DNA of 64,000 nucleotides from an archaeon GW2011_AR15 (GCA_000830295.1 CP010425.1:539308-603307); one strand, 5' to 3'. Shown: positions 17,428-25,242, numbered from the stretch's first letter. Translations and numbers: made by a program. Notes: generated by a model not told the origin, from the letters alone.

Positions 17428-18372
17428 ATGAAGAATTTCAGATGGGTCATATTTTTGCTAATTGTAGCTATGCTGACAATGGCTCAGGAAGGGTGCCAGA
17501 GCTCAGGCAAGGGCACAGACAAGATAAATCCTTATATTGGCGGCACGAGAGGCCTTTCAGTCTTGTTTGCAGATGGTGCCCCTCCGGAAGAAGTGTTTGA
17601 CAACAAGCAGTACCCATTTGACATTGATGTAAAGCTTCTTAATGTCGGGGAAAAAGATATCTTAAAAGATGATGTAAAAATAGTAATTTCAGGGCTTAAC
17701 CCGTCTGATTTCGGCAAGACAGACAACTTCTTCATAAAAGACGGAATTGAAGAGGATGTGCTGGCAACATACAAGGATTTTGAAGGAAACATAATAAATC
17801 CCTCAGAAGTCTATGTGACCTTCCCCGGGCTTAATTTTCAGGACAAGCTTACAGGAAACTTCCAGCTTAAGGCAAGGGCAGATGTATGCTACGGATATGA
17901 AACAGAAACTGTGGCAGACGGGTGTATAAGGTCCGATGTATTATCAGTTGACCCTGATGCAGTCTGCCAGGTAAACGAGGAAAAGACAGTATATAATTCA
18001 GGAGCTCCGATCCAGGTAACTGGGTTTACAGAGCAGCCAAGCGGGACAGATAAGATAAGATACCTGTTTACAGTCAAGCACGTGGGTTCAGGAAGAGTCT
18101 ATCTCCCGGACAGCAAATGCCCGTCTGTAAGAGGCTCAGAAGACAGGCTTTACTTCAAGATTAAGTCAAGTGTAGCTGACCTTACATGCAGCGGGCTTGT
18201 AGGCGGCAGCGGAAAAGAAGGTGAAATAATCCTGAGAAACGGCGAGCAGACAATAAGATGCGTCCAGCAGACCAAGAGCCAGATTGACTATATAGACAGG
18301 ATAACAATAAGCCTTACATATGACTACCAGGATTCATATGATGAGACTATACTGGTCAAGAAGAGCGATTAA
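17428..18372 (+). CDS. Envelope lipoprotein C, paralog of the two preceding genes
   Basis: 314 residues. The signal segment runs to about residue 22, and a cysteine follows in AQEGCQSS, a less perfect lipobox than in A and B. The mature part has GTRGLSVLFADGAPPEEVF, then FDIDVKLLNVGEKDI, and later YNSGAPIQVTGFTEQPSG, matching the landmarks of A and B. A GTG at 17419 is possible, but ATG at 17428 follows GGTGA by six bases. It has its own TATA (TTTATAATG, about 17385), so it may also be transcribed separately from A and B. Confidence 0.7.
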   Translation: MKNFRWVIFLLIVAMLTMAQEGCQSSGKGTDKINPYIGGTRGLSVLFADGAPPEEVFDNKQYPFDIDVKLLNVGEKDILKDDVKIVISGLNPSDFGKTDNFFIKDGIEEDVLATYKDFEGNIINPSEVYVTFPGLNFQDKLTGNFQLKARADVCYGYETETVADGCIRSDVLSVDPDAVCQVNEEKTVYNSGAPIQVTGFTEQPSGTDKIRYLFTVKHVGSGRVYLPDSKCPSVRGSEDRLYFKIKSSVADLTCSGLVGGSGKEGEIILRNGEQTIRCVQQTKSQIDYIDRITISLTYDYQDSYDETILVKKSD

Positions 18373-18391
18373 ATTTTTTATACTCTTTTTT

Positions 18392-19348
18392 TTAATTCTT
18401 GCTGTTATTTATATATGAGATTCCTGCAATAAGGGCTTCCAGCTGTATAAACTCATCGCTGCCCTCCACCATCCTGAACTCTATCTCTCCGCAGAGCTTT
18501 ATCATTTCCAGCTTTTTCAGGTCATCCACTTTCTGCTTCCAGATTGAAGACTGTATCTGCTTTATTATATCAAGCCCGGATAAGCCATTCTCAAACATTG
18601 TATTAAGGAGCTTCTTTCTTGCCTCCAGCATATTGTTTTTGAAAGCCAAATCAAGTATCTCCTGCACTTCTTCAGGAAGCGCCTGCGAAGCTATGCTGTA
18701 GACAGCCTTTTCTGTAATCTCCTGCGCCACGGCTGCAGAGCTCTGGAGCAAATTCTCAACTTTCCTGCAGTCCCCTCCGGTTACCTCATAAAGGGCCTGC
18801 TTTGCATCTCCTGTAACCTTTATCTTTTCCTCAGAGGCAATCTTATCTATGATGCTGAATATATCCTCTTTTGGCAGGGGCTTGAATTTGAAGACAACGC
18901 ACCTGCTCTGTATTGGGTCTATTATTTTTGATGAGAAGTTGCATGACAGGATGAACCTGCATGTCTTGGTGTAATTTTCCATTGTCCTCCTCAAAGCCTG
19001 CTGCGCCTCCCTTGTAAGGGCATCGCACTCGTCAAGGAATATGATCTTGAAAGGCACGTCTCCTATAGCTTTTGTCCTGGCAAAGTCCTTGACCTTGACA
19101 CGGACAACGTCAATACCGCGTTCGTCAGAGGCATTCAGCTCAAGGAAATTCTCTCTCCAGATATCTTTAAAAAGCTCCCTTGCAACCACAAGGGCAAGTG
19201 TGGATTTGCCGACACCAGCAGGCCCTGCAAAAAGCAAGTGGGGCATGTTCTGCTGCTTTACAAACGCCTCTGCCCTCTTCACTATGTCTTTCTGGCCTTT
19301 TATCTCCTTAAATGACTTTGGCCTGTATTTTTCTGTCCATATTTCCAT
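18392..19348 (-). CDS. rfcS: Replication factor C small subunit (clamp loader)
   Basis: 318 residues, normal length with no intein. Signatures: MEIWTEKYRPKSF (RFC box II), Walker A AGPAGVGKSTLA, Walker B FLDECDAL, QQALRRTMENY with the SRC-type arginine-finger region (FSSKIIDPIQSRCVVFKF), and the C-terminal collar helices. It assembles with RfcL to load PCNA at primer-template junctions. RfcL is not in this window. Confidence 0.97.
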   Translation of the reverse strand: MEIWTEKYRPKSFKEIKGQKDIVKRAEAFVKQQNMPHLLFAGPAGVGKSTLALVVARELFKDIWRENFLELNASDERGIDVVRVKVKDFARTKAIGDVPFKIIFLDECDALTREAQQALRRTMENYTKTCRFILSCNFSSKIIDPIQSRCVVFKFKPLPKEDIFSIIDKIASEEKIKVTGDAKQALYEVTGGDCRKVENLLQSSAAVAQEITEKAVYSIASQALPEEVQEILDLAFKNNMLEARKKLLNTMFENGLSGLDIIKQIQSSIWKQKVDDLKKLEMIKLCGEIEFRMVEGSDEFIQLEALIAGISYINNSKN

Positions 19349-19421
19349 AAAAGGAGTAGAAACTGGTTTAGTTTAAAAAATTATAGGATAAAGTGAAATA
19401 AGAAAAGAAGAGTGATTAATA

Positions 19422-19466
19422 TTAAATTATATCTTCTTCCGCAATTAATGAAAATTTAAGAAATTT
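19422..19466 (-). pseudogene. Remnant of a second PRC-barrel gene 3' end
   Basis: Just beyond the stop of the PRC-barrel gene, the minus strand encodes LKFSLIAEEDII then a stop, next to the intact gene's GDFMVIAEEDII. Within AEEDII-stop the two DNA copies differ only at third codon positions. That points to an old duplicated coding segment rather than chance or a simple slippage repeat. The open stretch is only about 15 codons. Confidence 0.45.
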
Positions 19467-19483
19467 TCAATATTGCCTCAGAG

Positions 19484-19768
19484 TTATATAATATCCTCTT
19501 CGGCAATCACCATGAAGTCCCCCATGGCAATCACAGCGCTGAAAGGTATAAGCAGCCTGTCCTGGCTGTCTTTTTCCAGTTCAAGCTTCTCTGTGTAGGT
19601 TGTAGGGTTATTCACGACTATATGTATAAGCTCTCCTGATTTTGTCTCGAAGATCAGGTCACCAACTTCACCGAACCTTTTGCCTGTTTTGCTGACAATA
19701 GTCTTTCCTAGCAACTGTTTTGAGAATTTCTTTGAATCGTTATCTTCAAATGATTTTTTTACAGCCAT
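19484..19768 (-). CDS. PRC-barrel domain protein
   Basis: 94 residues. A single PRC-barrel: LLGKTIVSKTGKRFGEVGDLIFETKSGELIHIVV, then LLIPFSAVIAMGDFMVIAEE. PRC barrels occur as small archaeal proteins and have been linked to RNA metabolism and to archaeal cell division (CdpB-type proteins). Which role applies here is unknown. A TATA-like run (about 19806-19818) lies upstream. A decayed copy of its 3' end follows it. Confidence 0.8.
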   Translation of the reverse strand: MAVKKSFEDNDSKKFSKQLLGKTIVSKTGKRFGEVGDLIFETKSGELIHIVVNNPTTYTEKLELEKDSQDRLLIPFSAVIAMGDFMVIAEEDII

Positions 19769-19852
19769 GATCTATCTACCCCTTATTTGGTTGAAATACA
19801 TAAATTAAATTGTTTATATAAAGATTTCTATTAATAAATCTTACTATATTTC

Positions 19853-20614
19853 TCAGAATTCCCCTATCCTCTTGTCTACTTTGTCATAATGCCAGAACAT
19901 TGCTATGGCGCCAAAAAGAAGACCGGCCAGCAGGGCAATTATCGGGGAAAGGAAAAAGCCTATGGCTGAAGCCACAACCACAAATGCAAGGGTAAATGTC
20001 CAGAAATATATGTGAGGGTAGAACAGGTATAACCCCACATTACCGGGGAGAGGTATAAGGGAATATATGGCAAACAGGAGGCTGAGCACCATAAGCTGCA
20101 TTACAAAAGGGTTTGATTTGAACGGTGAGAGCAGAAGCAGCAGTATCACATTAAAAAAAGGCCCCATAAAGCCTGCCTTGGCCCATTCCCAGTCGTTTGT
20201 ATAGTATCTGAATTCACCAAGCCTTGAGGCTGTCAGATGCCTTATATTTATGGCTCCGGGCAGGAAGAATATGAGGTATCCTCTTGAAGCAAAAGTCACA
20301 ACCAGGGCAATCATAAGCCCTATAATCCCGTATTCATAGACAGGGTCATATCCATAGTATACAGCGACAACCCTCTGCCCAACCTGGTTGAAAACAGTAC
20401 AGATGAGCGCCATAAGGCAGCCAAGGCCGAAATTCTTTATTCCTTCAAGGAAATTGAAAGTCTCTCCTCCCCATTTGTTGAAAGACCAGACAAACCCGAT
20501 CATAACAACAGTTATAATAATCTGCTTTATCTCTTCCTTTGAAAGGGAAAAGCCAAACCTTTTCAGGTTATAGAAGAAAGTCCTGTATTCTTTTGCATAT
20601 GAATGCGATGGCAT
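19853..20614 (-). CDS. Site-2-protease (M50)-like membrane protein, apparently inactive
   Basis: 253 residues with six or seven membrane helices. The layout copies M50 proteases. NQVGQRVVAVYYGYDP stands where HExxH should be, AGFMGPFFNVILLLLLSP corresponds to the GP-(F)-N segment, and SLIPLPGNVGLYLFYPH to the N-x-x-P-x-x-x-x-D loop. The catalytic His, Glu and Asp are all absent. It would be a pseudoprotease, perhaps a chaperone or regulator of membrane proteins, by analogy with inactive rhomboids. The M50 link rests on motif order only. Confidence 0.6.
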   Translation of the reverse strand: MPSHSYAKEYRTFFYNLKRFGFSLSKEEIKQIIITVVMIGFVWSFNKWGGETFNFLEGIKNFGLGCLMALICTVFNQVGQRVVAVYYGYDPVYEYGIIGLMIALVVTFASRGYLIFFLPGAINIRHLTASRLGEFRYYTNDWEWAKAGFMGPFFNVILLLLLSPFKSNPFVMQLMVLSLLFAIYSLIPLPGNVGLYLFYPHIYFWTFTLAFVVVASAIGFFLSPIIALLAGLLFGAIAMFWHYDKVDKRIGEF

Positions 20615-20661
20615 GAGAAGAAATTGGCTGGGAGACTATATAAAATTTTCTTATTTTATCT

Positions 20662-21324
20662 CTACTGCTCTTTATTGAGATAAGCAAGAACACCGTCTAT
20701 ATGGCCTGCCCCCATCACAGCAAGGATTTTCTTGTCCGGAAAGAGCCTGTGCAGCCTGTGCAGCTGCCTTGCCATGTAAATATCCCTTTCATCAATGAGT
20801 ATCCTATGCAGGGAAGGATATCTCTTTTTCGTGTATCTTATCACTTTCCTGACAAGCTCTTCAGGCGGTATTTTTGAAAAATCAAAAGCCATTTCCTCAG
20901 CAGGGGGCCTAAAGGAGTCTATGAGAAGCCTGAACAGCTCCCTTTTCCTGAAATTCTTTGAGAACCTTTTCATGGTTATTGATATGTCCCTGTCTATAAG
21001 GGCGATATCTGCCTTGCTTTTCTCTGCCAGCTTCAGTGCAGCAAGCATCTCGCTTCCCGGTTCTATATTCACAATCTTTCCGATTTTCTTCTGAACGAAT
21101 TCTCCAATCACATAGAATATGAATCCTCCGAGCCCAAAAGCTTTGATGAGCTCAAGGTTTTTCGGCCTTCTTACTTTGTTTTTCAGCGCATAAAGCCGGT
21201 TCCTGTCAAGCTCCACAGCAACAATATCAGGCGATATTTCTCCGAACGCAGCATTTACTCTCCTGGTGCTTTCGCCGGCAACATGGGAAGTTCCGACAAG
21301 TGCAATGTTCCTAAATTTCTTCAT
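20662..21324 (-). CDS. TraB family protein
   Basis: 220 residues. N-terminal ALVGTSHVAGESTRRVNAAF, then DIVAVELDRNRL, conserved IALIDRDI, and C-terminal RDIYMARQL with MGAGHIDGV are the TraB/PrgY/GumN (erythromycin-esterase-like EreA/ChaN/TIKI clan) signatures. Bacterial PrgY blocks pheromone signalling and TIKI relatives are proteases, but archaeal TraB function is unknown. Many archaeal members have C-terminal membrane helices; this one ends after the GxxH motif. The ATG at 21324 is 25 bases below a TATA-like element, so I preferred it to the TTG at 21333. Confidence 0.85.
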   Translation of the reverse strand: MKKFRNIALVGTSHVAGESTRRVNAAFGEISPDIVAVELDRNRLYALKNKVRRPKNLELIKAFGLGGFIFYVIGEFVQKKIGKIVNIEPGSEMLAALKLAEKSKADIALIDRDISITMKRFSKNFRKRELFRLLIDSFRPPAEEMAFDFSKIPPEELVRKVIRYTKKRYPSLHRILIDERDIYMARQLHRLHRLFPDKKILAVMGAGHIDGVLAYLNKEQ

Positions 21325-21355
21325 AGAAGACAAGCCATATTAGAAAAAATATAAA

Positions 21356-21919
21356 TCATTTGGTTTTCAGGGCAATTCTTGTCCATACAAAGTACACAAG
21401 CAGCGCCATAATGCTTCCTGCCAGGAACCATAGGGCGTAATTAGGCCCACTTTGAATAGCTGCAGCAGCCATATCAGCTTCTGCTGCCAGCATTTCAGTT
21501 TTGAGGGCAGCAGGAGCAGGATTGTTTTGGGAAGATAAAAACTGCACTGCCAGGCTTGCCACTCCCATAATGAAGACAACAGGGAGGAATTCTTTCAGCC
21601 TTGAGGCCATGCCTGCTGATTTTTTCGGGGCTATCACGACATATTTATTTGAGAGCGAGTAGTGGATTATCTTTTTGCCTTTTTCTGAATATTTGTAATG
21701 CTCGTCCTTCACAAGGTCGGATTTGACAAGCAGCGCCATGTTGTAATGGACAGTTGAGAGCGGAATTTTGAGCTTTTCTGCAATTTCTGTTTCAGTCATC
21801 ATCTCTTTTTTTGACATAATGTCAAGTATCTTCCTTGCAGTATCATTGCTCAGCACCTGGGCGAGCTGCTTTGACTTTTCCTCGTCAAGGCTTACAAGAA
21901 GAAATGACTCATCTGCCAT
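21356..21919 (-). CDS. Membrane-bound winged-helix (ArsR-like) regulator
   Basis: 187 residues. The winged helix (about 15-85) has LSNDTARKILDIMSKKEM, TETEIAEKLKIPLSTVHYNM and YSEKGKKIIHY. Two membrane helices follow (about 107-125 and 160-182), separated by an Ala-rich loop. Archaeal membrane-tethered HTH proteins of this type are thought to sense envelope state. Upstream in-frame ATGs were rejected because a TATA element at 21941-21954 places the transcript start at the 21919 ATG. It shares that promoter region with the divergent gene at 21978. Confidence 0.75.
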   Translation of the reverse strand: MADESFLLVSLDEEKSKQLAQVLSNDTARKILDIMSKKEMMTETEIAEKLKIPLSTVHYNMALLVKSDLVKDEHYKYSEKGKKIIHYSLSNKYVVIAPKKSAGMASRLKEFLPVVFIMGVASLAVQFLSSQNNPAPAALKTEMLAAEADMAAAAIQSGPNYALWFLAGSIMALLVYFVWTRIALKTK

Positions 21920-21940
21920 AAGAGAGGTGAACAGAGACAT

Positions 21941-21954
21941 ATATTTAAATAATT
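21941..21954. promoter_or_regulatory. Shared, near-palindromic TATA region between divergent genes
   Basis: ATATTTAAATAATT reads as a TATA box in both directions. It lies 22-35 bases from the ATG at 21919 on the minus strand and 24-37 from the ATG at 21978 on the plus strand. The whole intergenic gap is 58 bases. One element may therefore drive a membrane regulator and its neighbour alternately. Confidence 0.5.
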
Positions 21955-21977
21955 GCAAGACTTTAATCCGGATTGAA

Positions 21978-22316
21978 ATGAAGACGCATTTCCCGACACT
22001 GAGGGGACTCCTTATCAGGCTCAAGCTCTACATGTCAAGGACAGGCAGCTACATAAGCCTTGTCAACACAGCGATGATACTTTTCATATTTCTTTCGGAT
22101 CTTGAAAAATACAATATAGATATTGAAATAAGAGATTGGATAATCCCTATCTTTATCGTCGGAGTCCTAGGCATGCTCACTTTCGGGTATCTTGAAGACA
22201 GGTTGGGATTCTACAGCGAGGAGCAGAAGGCATCGCAGTCAAGAAGCCCCTATTTCAGGGAGATAATAGAGAGACTGGACAAGATTGAGAAGCAGTTAGA
22301 GAAGAAATCAAAATGA
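21978..22316 (+). CDS. Small membrane protein with C-terminal coiled coil
   Basis: 112 residues. Two membrane helices (about 26-40 and 53-70) are followed by a charged tail ending in a short coiled coil (IIERLDKIEKQLEKKSK). No family recognised. It is divergently transcribed from the membrane-bound regulator over 58 bases and could be its partner or target. A longer in-frame reading from 21768 runs through the regulator gene and was rejected. Confidence 0.6.
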   Translation: MKTHFPTLRGLLIRLKLYMSRTGSYISLVNTAMILFIFLSDLEKYNIDIEIRDWIIPIFIVGVLGMLTFGYLEDRLGFYSEEQKASQSRSPYFREIIERLDKIEKQLEKKSK

Positions 22317-22365
22317 TTCTGAGGTATCACTAACTTTTTAAGCTGCCATGCCTTTCCCTGTTAAT

Positions 22366-22738
22366 GTAGGGCAGTGCTTAGCTATCGGTGCTTTAGGAAG
22401 GTGATAAAGAATCATCGGTCTTCGGAGGGCTTTATGTCCTCCTTAAGGTGTTTCCATCAATGCTTTCTTAAAGGACTGAGGAAAGTCCACCCACTATCGT
22501 AGCCACTCGTGAAAGCGAGGCCCTGAAAAGGGCGGCAACCACTCAGAAACGAGACCGCCCATATCCGCTGTGATGCATGCGAAGGCTCTGGTGACAGAGC
22601 TGAGTTCCTGCTGAGTTTGTTTATGGGAACGGATGAAACGGTGAGCCCTGGCTTGTGCAACCCGCAAGGGGCTCAGTAAAATGCTAAGACAGGCTATCCT
22701 AACGGAGCCTGACAAAAGGTGGCTTACAGCTGCCCTGC
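22366..22738 (+). ncRNA. rnpB: RNase P RNA, archaeal type
   Basis: The closing helix P1 pairs AGGGCAG (22368-22374) with CTGCCCT (22730-22736). The universal GAGGAAAGTCC core (CR-I/P4) is at 22478-22488, and the 3' core GACAAAAGGTGGCTTAC (about 22710-22727) matches the conserved ACAnAA...GGCTTA (CR-V). A TATA-like TTTTTAA (about 22335) sits 30 bases upstream, and a run of eight T's follows. About 107 bases separate P1 from CR-I, which seems long. The extra part holds a compound hairpin (about 22390-22450) and a 25-base segment (22450-22474) similar to the hairpin repeats beside the tRNAs. Confidence 0.93.
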
Positions 22739-22744
22739 TTTTTT

Positions 22745-23140
22745 TTAAACTTCAGGAACAGAGCTGAATAGTGATTTAAGCCCGGTCTTGAGGCTGGCAG
22801 GATCTGCAAACTTGTGGTGCAGATGCGGCATAATAGACCACTGCATGTTGATTTTGGGGTTTGCAAAGATTACCTTAAGGGTAGTATTTGATGAAAGTTT
22901 AGGCCAGTTCTCTATCATAAATTTCAAATTCTCTCCTGTATTTAATGTTACAAGGACAGCCTTATCCCCAAGCCTTTCAAGCACACTATTTTCAAGCCTT
23001 TCCATTACAATATACTCCACAATTCCTTTACCCTCATGCTCGCACGTGATTATATTTCCTTCTGCAAATTTCTTGGTCATATCTCTCTTAAAAGAATTTA
23101 GGTAATCAATAAATGCAGAAGTCCATTCTGATAAATTCAT
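22745..23140 (-). CDS. Unknown protein in the NAC-MinD operon
   Basis: 131 residues, cytoplasmic, no recognised family. An N-terminal helix (SEWTSAFIDYLNSFKRDMTKKF) is followed by alternating beta-rich segments (CEHEGKGIVEYIVMERLEN, AVLVTLNTGENLKFMIENW). Its start overlaps the MinD stop by 4 bases (ATGA), so it is translationally coupled to it and likely works with it. The stop lies directly after RNase P RNA on the other strand. Confidence 0.6.
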   Translation of the reverse strand: MNLSEWTSAFIDYLNSFKRDMTKKFAEGNIITCEHEGKGIVEYIVMERLENSVLERLGDKAVLVTLNTGENLKFMIENWPKLSSNTTLKVIFANPKINMQWSIMPHLHHKFADPASLKTGLKSLFSSVPEV

Positions 23141-23913
23141 TTTAGGCCCAGTCTTTTCATAATATAGTCAAACAAGTTATCGTTCTCTTCAGCAGACGCA
23201 ACATACTTCTCTCCAAGCAGCTCGGCGGCAAGCTCTTTGTAGCTCAGTGATGCCGGGGCATTGGGATGCGTGTGTGTTACAGGATTTTTCATTTTTACTG
23301 CTTCCCTGACAGTCTCGTCTTCAGGAATCATGGCAATCACTTTCGTCTCCAGCATTGCCTCAACATCCTCTTTGCTGAGCTCAAGCTCATCCTCATATAC
23401 CCTTGAAAGTATGACCCCTCTTACAGTTTTCCCATGCTCCCTGGCTGTTTTTATTGTTCTCAGCGCATCGCTTACAGCGGGAAGCTCAGGAGTTGAGACA
23501 ACAAGCACCTCGTCCCCCATTTTTATTGATTCAATTGTGTCCTCTGTCAGCCCAGAAGGGCTGTCTATTATCACAAAATCAGCCTCTCCTGCCAGATCCC
23601 TTAGCATTTTGGCCAGCTTTTTCATGTCAATCCTGCCTTTGTGCTTCAGTGAAGGGCTGGCCGGCACAACTTTCAGGCCGTGGGAATGCATGTATAATGC
23701 ATCAGAAATATGCTTACCCTCTTTTATGACATCCTGCAGTGTTACAGGAACCTGCGGCGAGCCCAGGTAAAGGGCAATATTAGGGGTTGAAAAATTGCAG
23801 TCGACAACAATGACATCCCTTCCGAATACAGTCAGGGCTGTCCCCAGGTTAATGGCGGTTGTTGTCTTTCCAACCCCGCCTTTGCTGGAGGCTATTACGA
23901 TGAATTTTGTCAT
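23137..23913 (-). CDS. minD: MinD/ParA-family ATPase
   Basis: 258 residues. A deviant Walker A (SSKGGVGKTTTAINLG near residue 9) with the signature lysine, the switch I region (VVDCNFSTPNIALYLG), and Walker B (DFVIIDSPSGL near 118) define a MinD/ParA-like ATPase. These proteins position complexes by ATP-dependent dimerisation. It lacks a clear amphipathic membrane-targeting helix at the C-terminus (ends DYIMKRLGLK). Context is a tight operon with NAC and three unknown proteins, linked by 4-base overlaps, which is not a Min-type setting. The symbol reflects the family only. Confidence 0.85.
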   Translation of the reverse strand: MTKFIVIASSKGGVGKTTTAINLGTALTVFGRDVIVVDCNFSTPNIALYLGSPQVPVTLQDVIKEGKHISDALYMHSHGLKVVPASPSLKHKGRIDMKKLAKMLRDLAGEADFVIIDSPSGLTEDTIESIKMGDEVLVVSTPELPAVSDALRTIKTAREHGKTVRGVILSRVYEDELELSKEDVEAMLETKVIAMIPEDETVREAVKMKNPVTHTHPNAPASLSYKELAAELLGEKYVASAEENDNLFDYIMKRLGLK

Positions 23914-24356
23914 TTTACGATTTTTTCAACAGTTTCAAGGCATTTTTTAAGAGTGTGAAAATCCTCAGTGATGCTGTCTATATCCACTTTTATCTCTGCT
24001 TCATCAACAACAGAAGTCATTGTTACATGTCTCCTGAATTCGCTTGACTTGTCATGGGTTACTCTCCTGAGTTTCCTGAAAAGAAGGTATTTTTGTATGT
24101 TTTTGCGGATATCTTCTACATCATAATATTCAAGAACAGCATGAGCCTTGGCAATCGGGTTGCCCGGGATTTCTGCGATTTTTCCGTCATCAAACGCCTT
24201 CTGCACAAGCGCATCAACAACAAACTCATAAGAATTTATCATCCTTTCAACAACACTGAGCAGCACATCGACCGTCCTCGTGTACTTCAGTGTCACATAG
24301 ATAAGATGGTCAATCCTCTTTAATTCTTCTTTTGCATTTTCCAGGTTCTCTGTCAT
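23910..24356 (-). CDS. Unknown helical protein, second of a pair
   Basis: 148 residues, predicted mostly alpha-helical (AKEELKRIDHLIYVTLKYTRTVDVLLSVVERMINSYEFVVDALVQKAF). It is similar in layout and in the spacing of hydrophobics to the next protein upstream, suggesting duplication. The shape recalls HEPN domains, and RKLRRVTHD near residue 93 has Arg and His close together, but a true Rx4-6H motif is not convincing. ATGA overlaps couple it on both sides. No family assigned. Confidence 0.6.
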   Translation of the reverse strand: MTENLENAKEELKRIDHLIYVTLKYTRTVDVLLSVVERMINSYEFVVDALVQKAFDDGKIAEIPGNPIAKAHAVLEYYDVEDIRKNIQKYLLFRKLRRVTHDKSSEFRRHVTMTSVVDEAEIKVDIDSITEDFHTLKKCLETVEKIVK

Positions 24357-24814
24357 TTTATCACTTTTTGCATTTCCTTCATGAGAAGCTTTCCTTTAAT
24401 AATGTATTCCTTCAGTTTCTCCTTTGATATGATATTGAGCCTGTAATCCTCTGAGGCAAACACGAACCTGTCCTTCCTCACAAACTCAACATCAGATTCA
24501 TTCTGGGTTTCCATGAACTGGTTGAGGTCATCCAGGAAATTATAGTATTCAATGTTTATCTTATGTTTCTTCATCACCGGCTTCACTGCTTCGAGAGCAG
24601 AGGGGAAATCACCAATAAATTCAGGAATTTTAAAATGTTTCGTTTCATAATGGAGCAAAGCAAGCACAAGGTTCTGCATTGACATGAAAAGATTCTTGAA
24701 GACCAGTTTCAGGAGCTTTGGGTCCTGCACAATAGGGTAAGTCATTGTAAGCACATGGTCAGCAACCCTCATATACCTGATTGCGTTTTCCTTTGCTTCC
24801 TGATATTTTTCCAT
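24353..24814 (-). CDS. Unknown helical protein, first of a pair
   Basis: 153 residues, all-alpha appearance (AKENAIRYMRVADHVLTMTYPIVQDPKLLKLVFKNLFMSMQNLVLALLHYE). The first 60 residues align by pattern with the downstream neighbour: A...H/A..V..T...V.D.KLL...F......V.ALL. HEPN-like helical bundle is a possible description only. It begins directly after the NAC stop and overlaps the next gene by 4 bases. Confidence 0.6.
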   Translation of the reverse strand: MEKYQEAKENAIRYMRVADHVLTMTYPIVQDPKLLKLVFKNLFMSMQNLVLALLHYETKHFKIPEFIGDFPSALEAVKPVMKKHKINIEYYNFLDDLNQFMETQNESDVEFVRKDRFVFASEDYRLNIISKEKLKEYIIKGKLLMKEMQKVIK

Positions 24815-25153
24815 TTATTTCTTCAAAGAGAGGATAGCCTCAGCCAGGTCTCCCCTGCTTTTTTCCAGCGCACTTTTTGCTTTTTCTTTTGATACGCCTG
24901 CCTGCTGCATGACTGTCTTTATGTCCTCTTCGCTTATTTCAGGCTCTTCCTCTGCAGCCCTTCTCTCTTCCTGTCCGCTTATCTGATAAGAGCTTTGCCC
25001 AGAAATCTTTATTTTCTGCACAGAAGGATTCCTTATGATTATATCTTCCTTTTTTGTCCTTATTATTACAGCAACAGCATCTATGTCTTCCTGCTCCATC
25101 CCAAGCTTCTTCATGGCCTGCTGCATCTGCTTTGGATTCATGCCCGGGAACAT
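24815..25153 (-). CDS. nac: Nascent polypeptide-associated complex protein (archaeal NAC)
   Basis: 112 residues. Starts FPGMNPKQMQQAMKKLGM, has the beta-barrel NAC domain (VAVIIRTKKEDIIIRNPSVQKI), and ends in a UBA domain (ISEEDIKTVMQQAGVSKEKAKSALEKSRGDLAEAIL). It binds ribosomes near the exit tunnel as a homodimer and shields emerging chains. First gene of a five-gene operon. A TATA-like TTTTTAAAA lies about 30 bases upstream. Confidence 0.95.
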   Translation of the reverse strand: MFPGMNPKQMQQAMKKLGMEQEDIDAVAVIIRTKKEDIIIRNPSVQKIKISGQSSYQISGQEERRAAEEEPEISEEDIKTVMQQAGVSKEKAKSALEKSRGDLAEAILSLKK

Positions 25154-25224
25154 AGTGTAAAAAAGAAATCAAGCCAATTTTAAAAAGATTATTGAAAATT
25201 GTTAGGTTTTACAATTTTTAATCC

Positions 25225-25242
25225 CGAAAACTATAGTTTTCG
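25225..25242. terminator. Perfect 18-base palindrome between genes
   Basis: CGAAAACTATAGTTTTCG is fully self-complementary. It lies 50 bases beyond the stop of the minus-strand gene at 25293 and 72 bases before the NAC start. A transcription end signal for the former is the simplest reading; a regulator site for NAC is possible. Confidence 0.4.

Noticed and set aside
18392..19348. Intein in the RFC small subunit
   Set aside because: The gene is of normal length and its motifs are continuous.
21768..21977. Longer N-terminus for the small membrane protein ending at 22316
   Set aside because: It would run antisense through the HTH regulator; the ATG at 21978 with the shared TATA is better.
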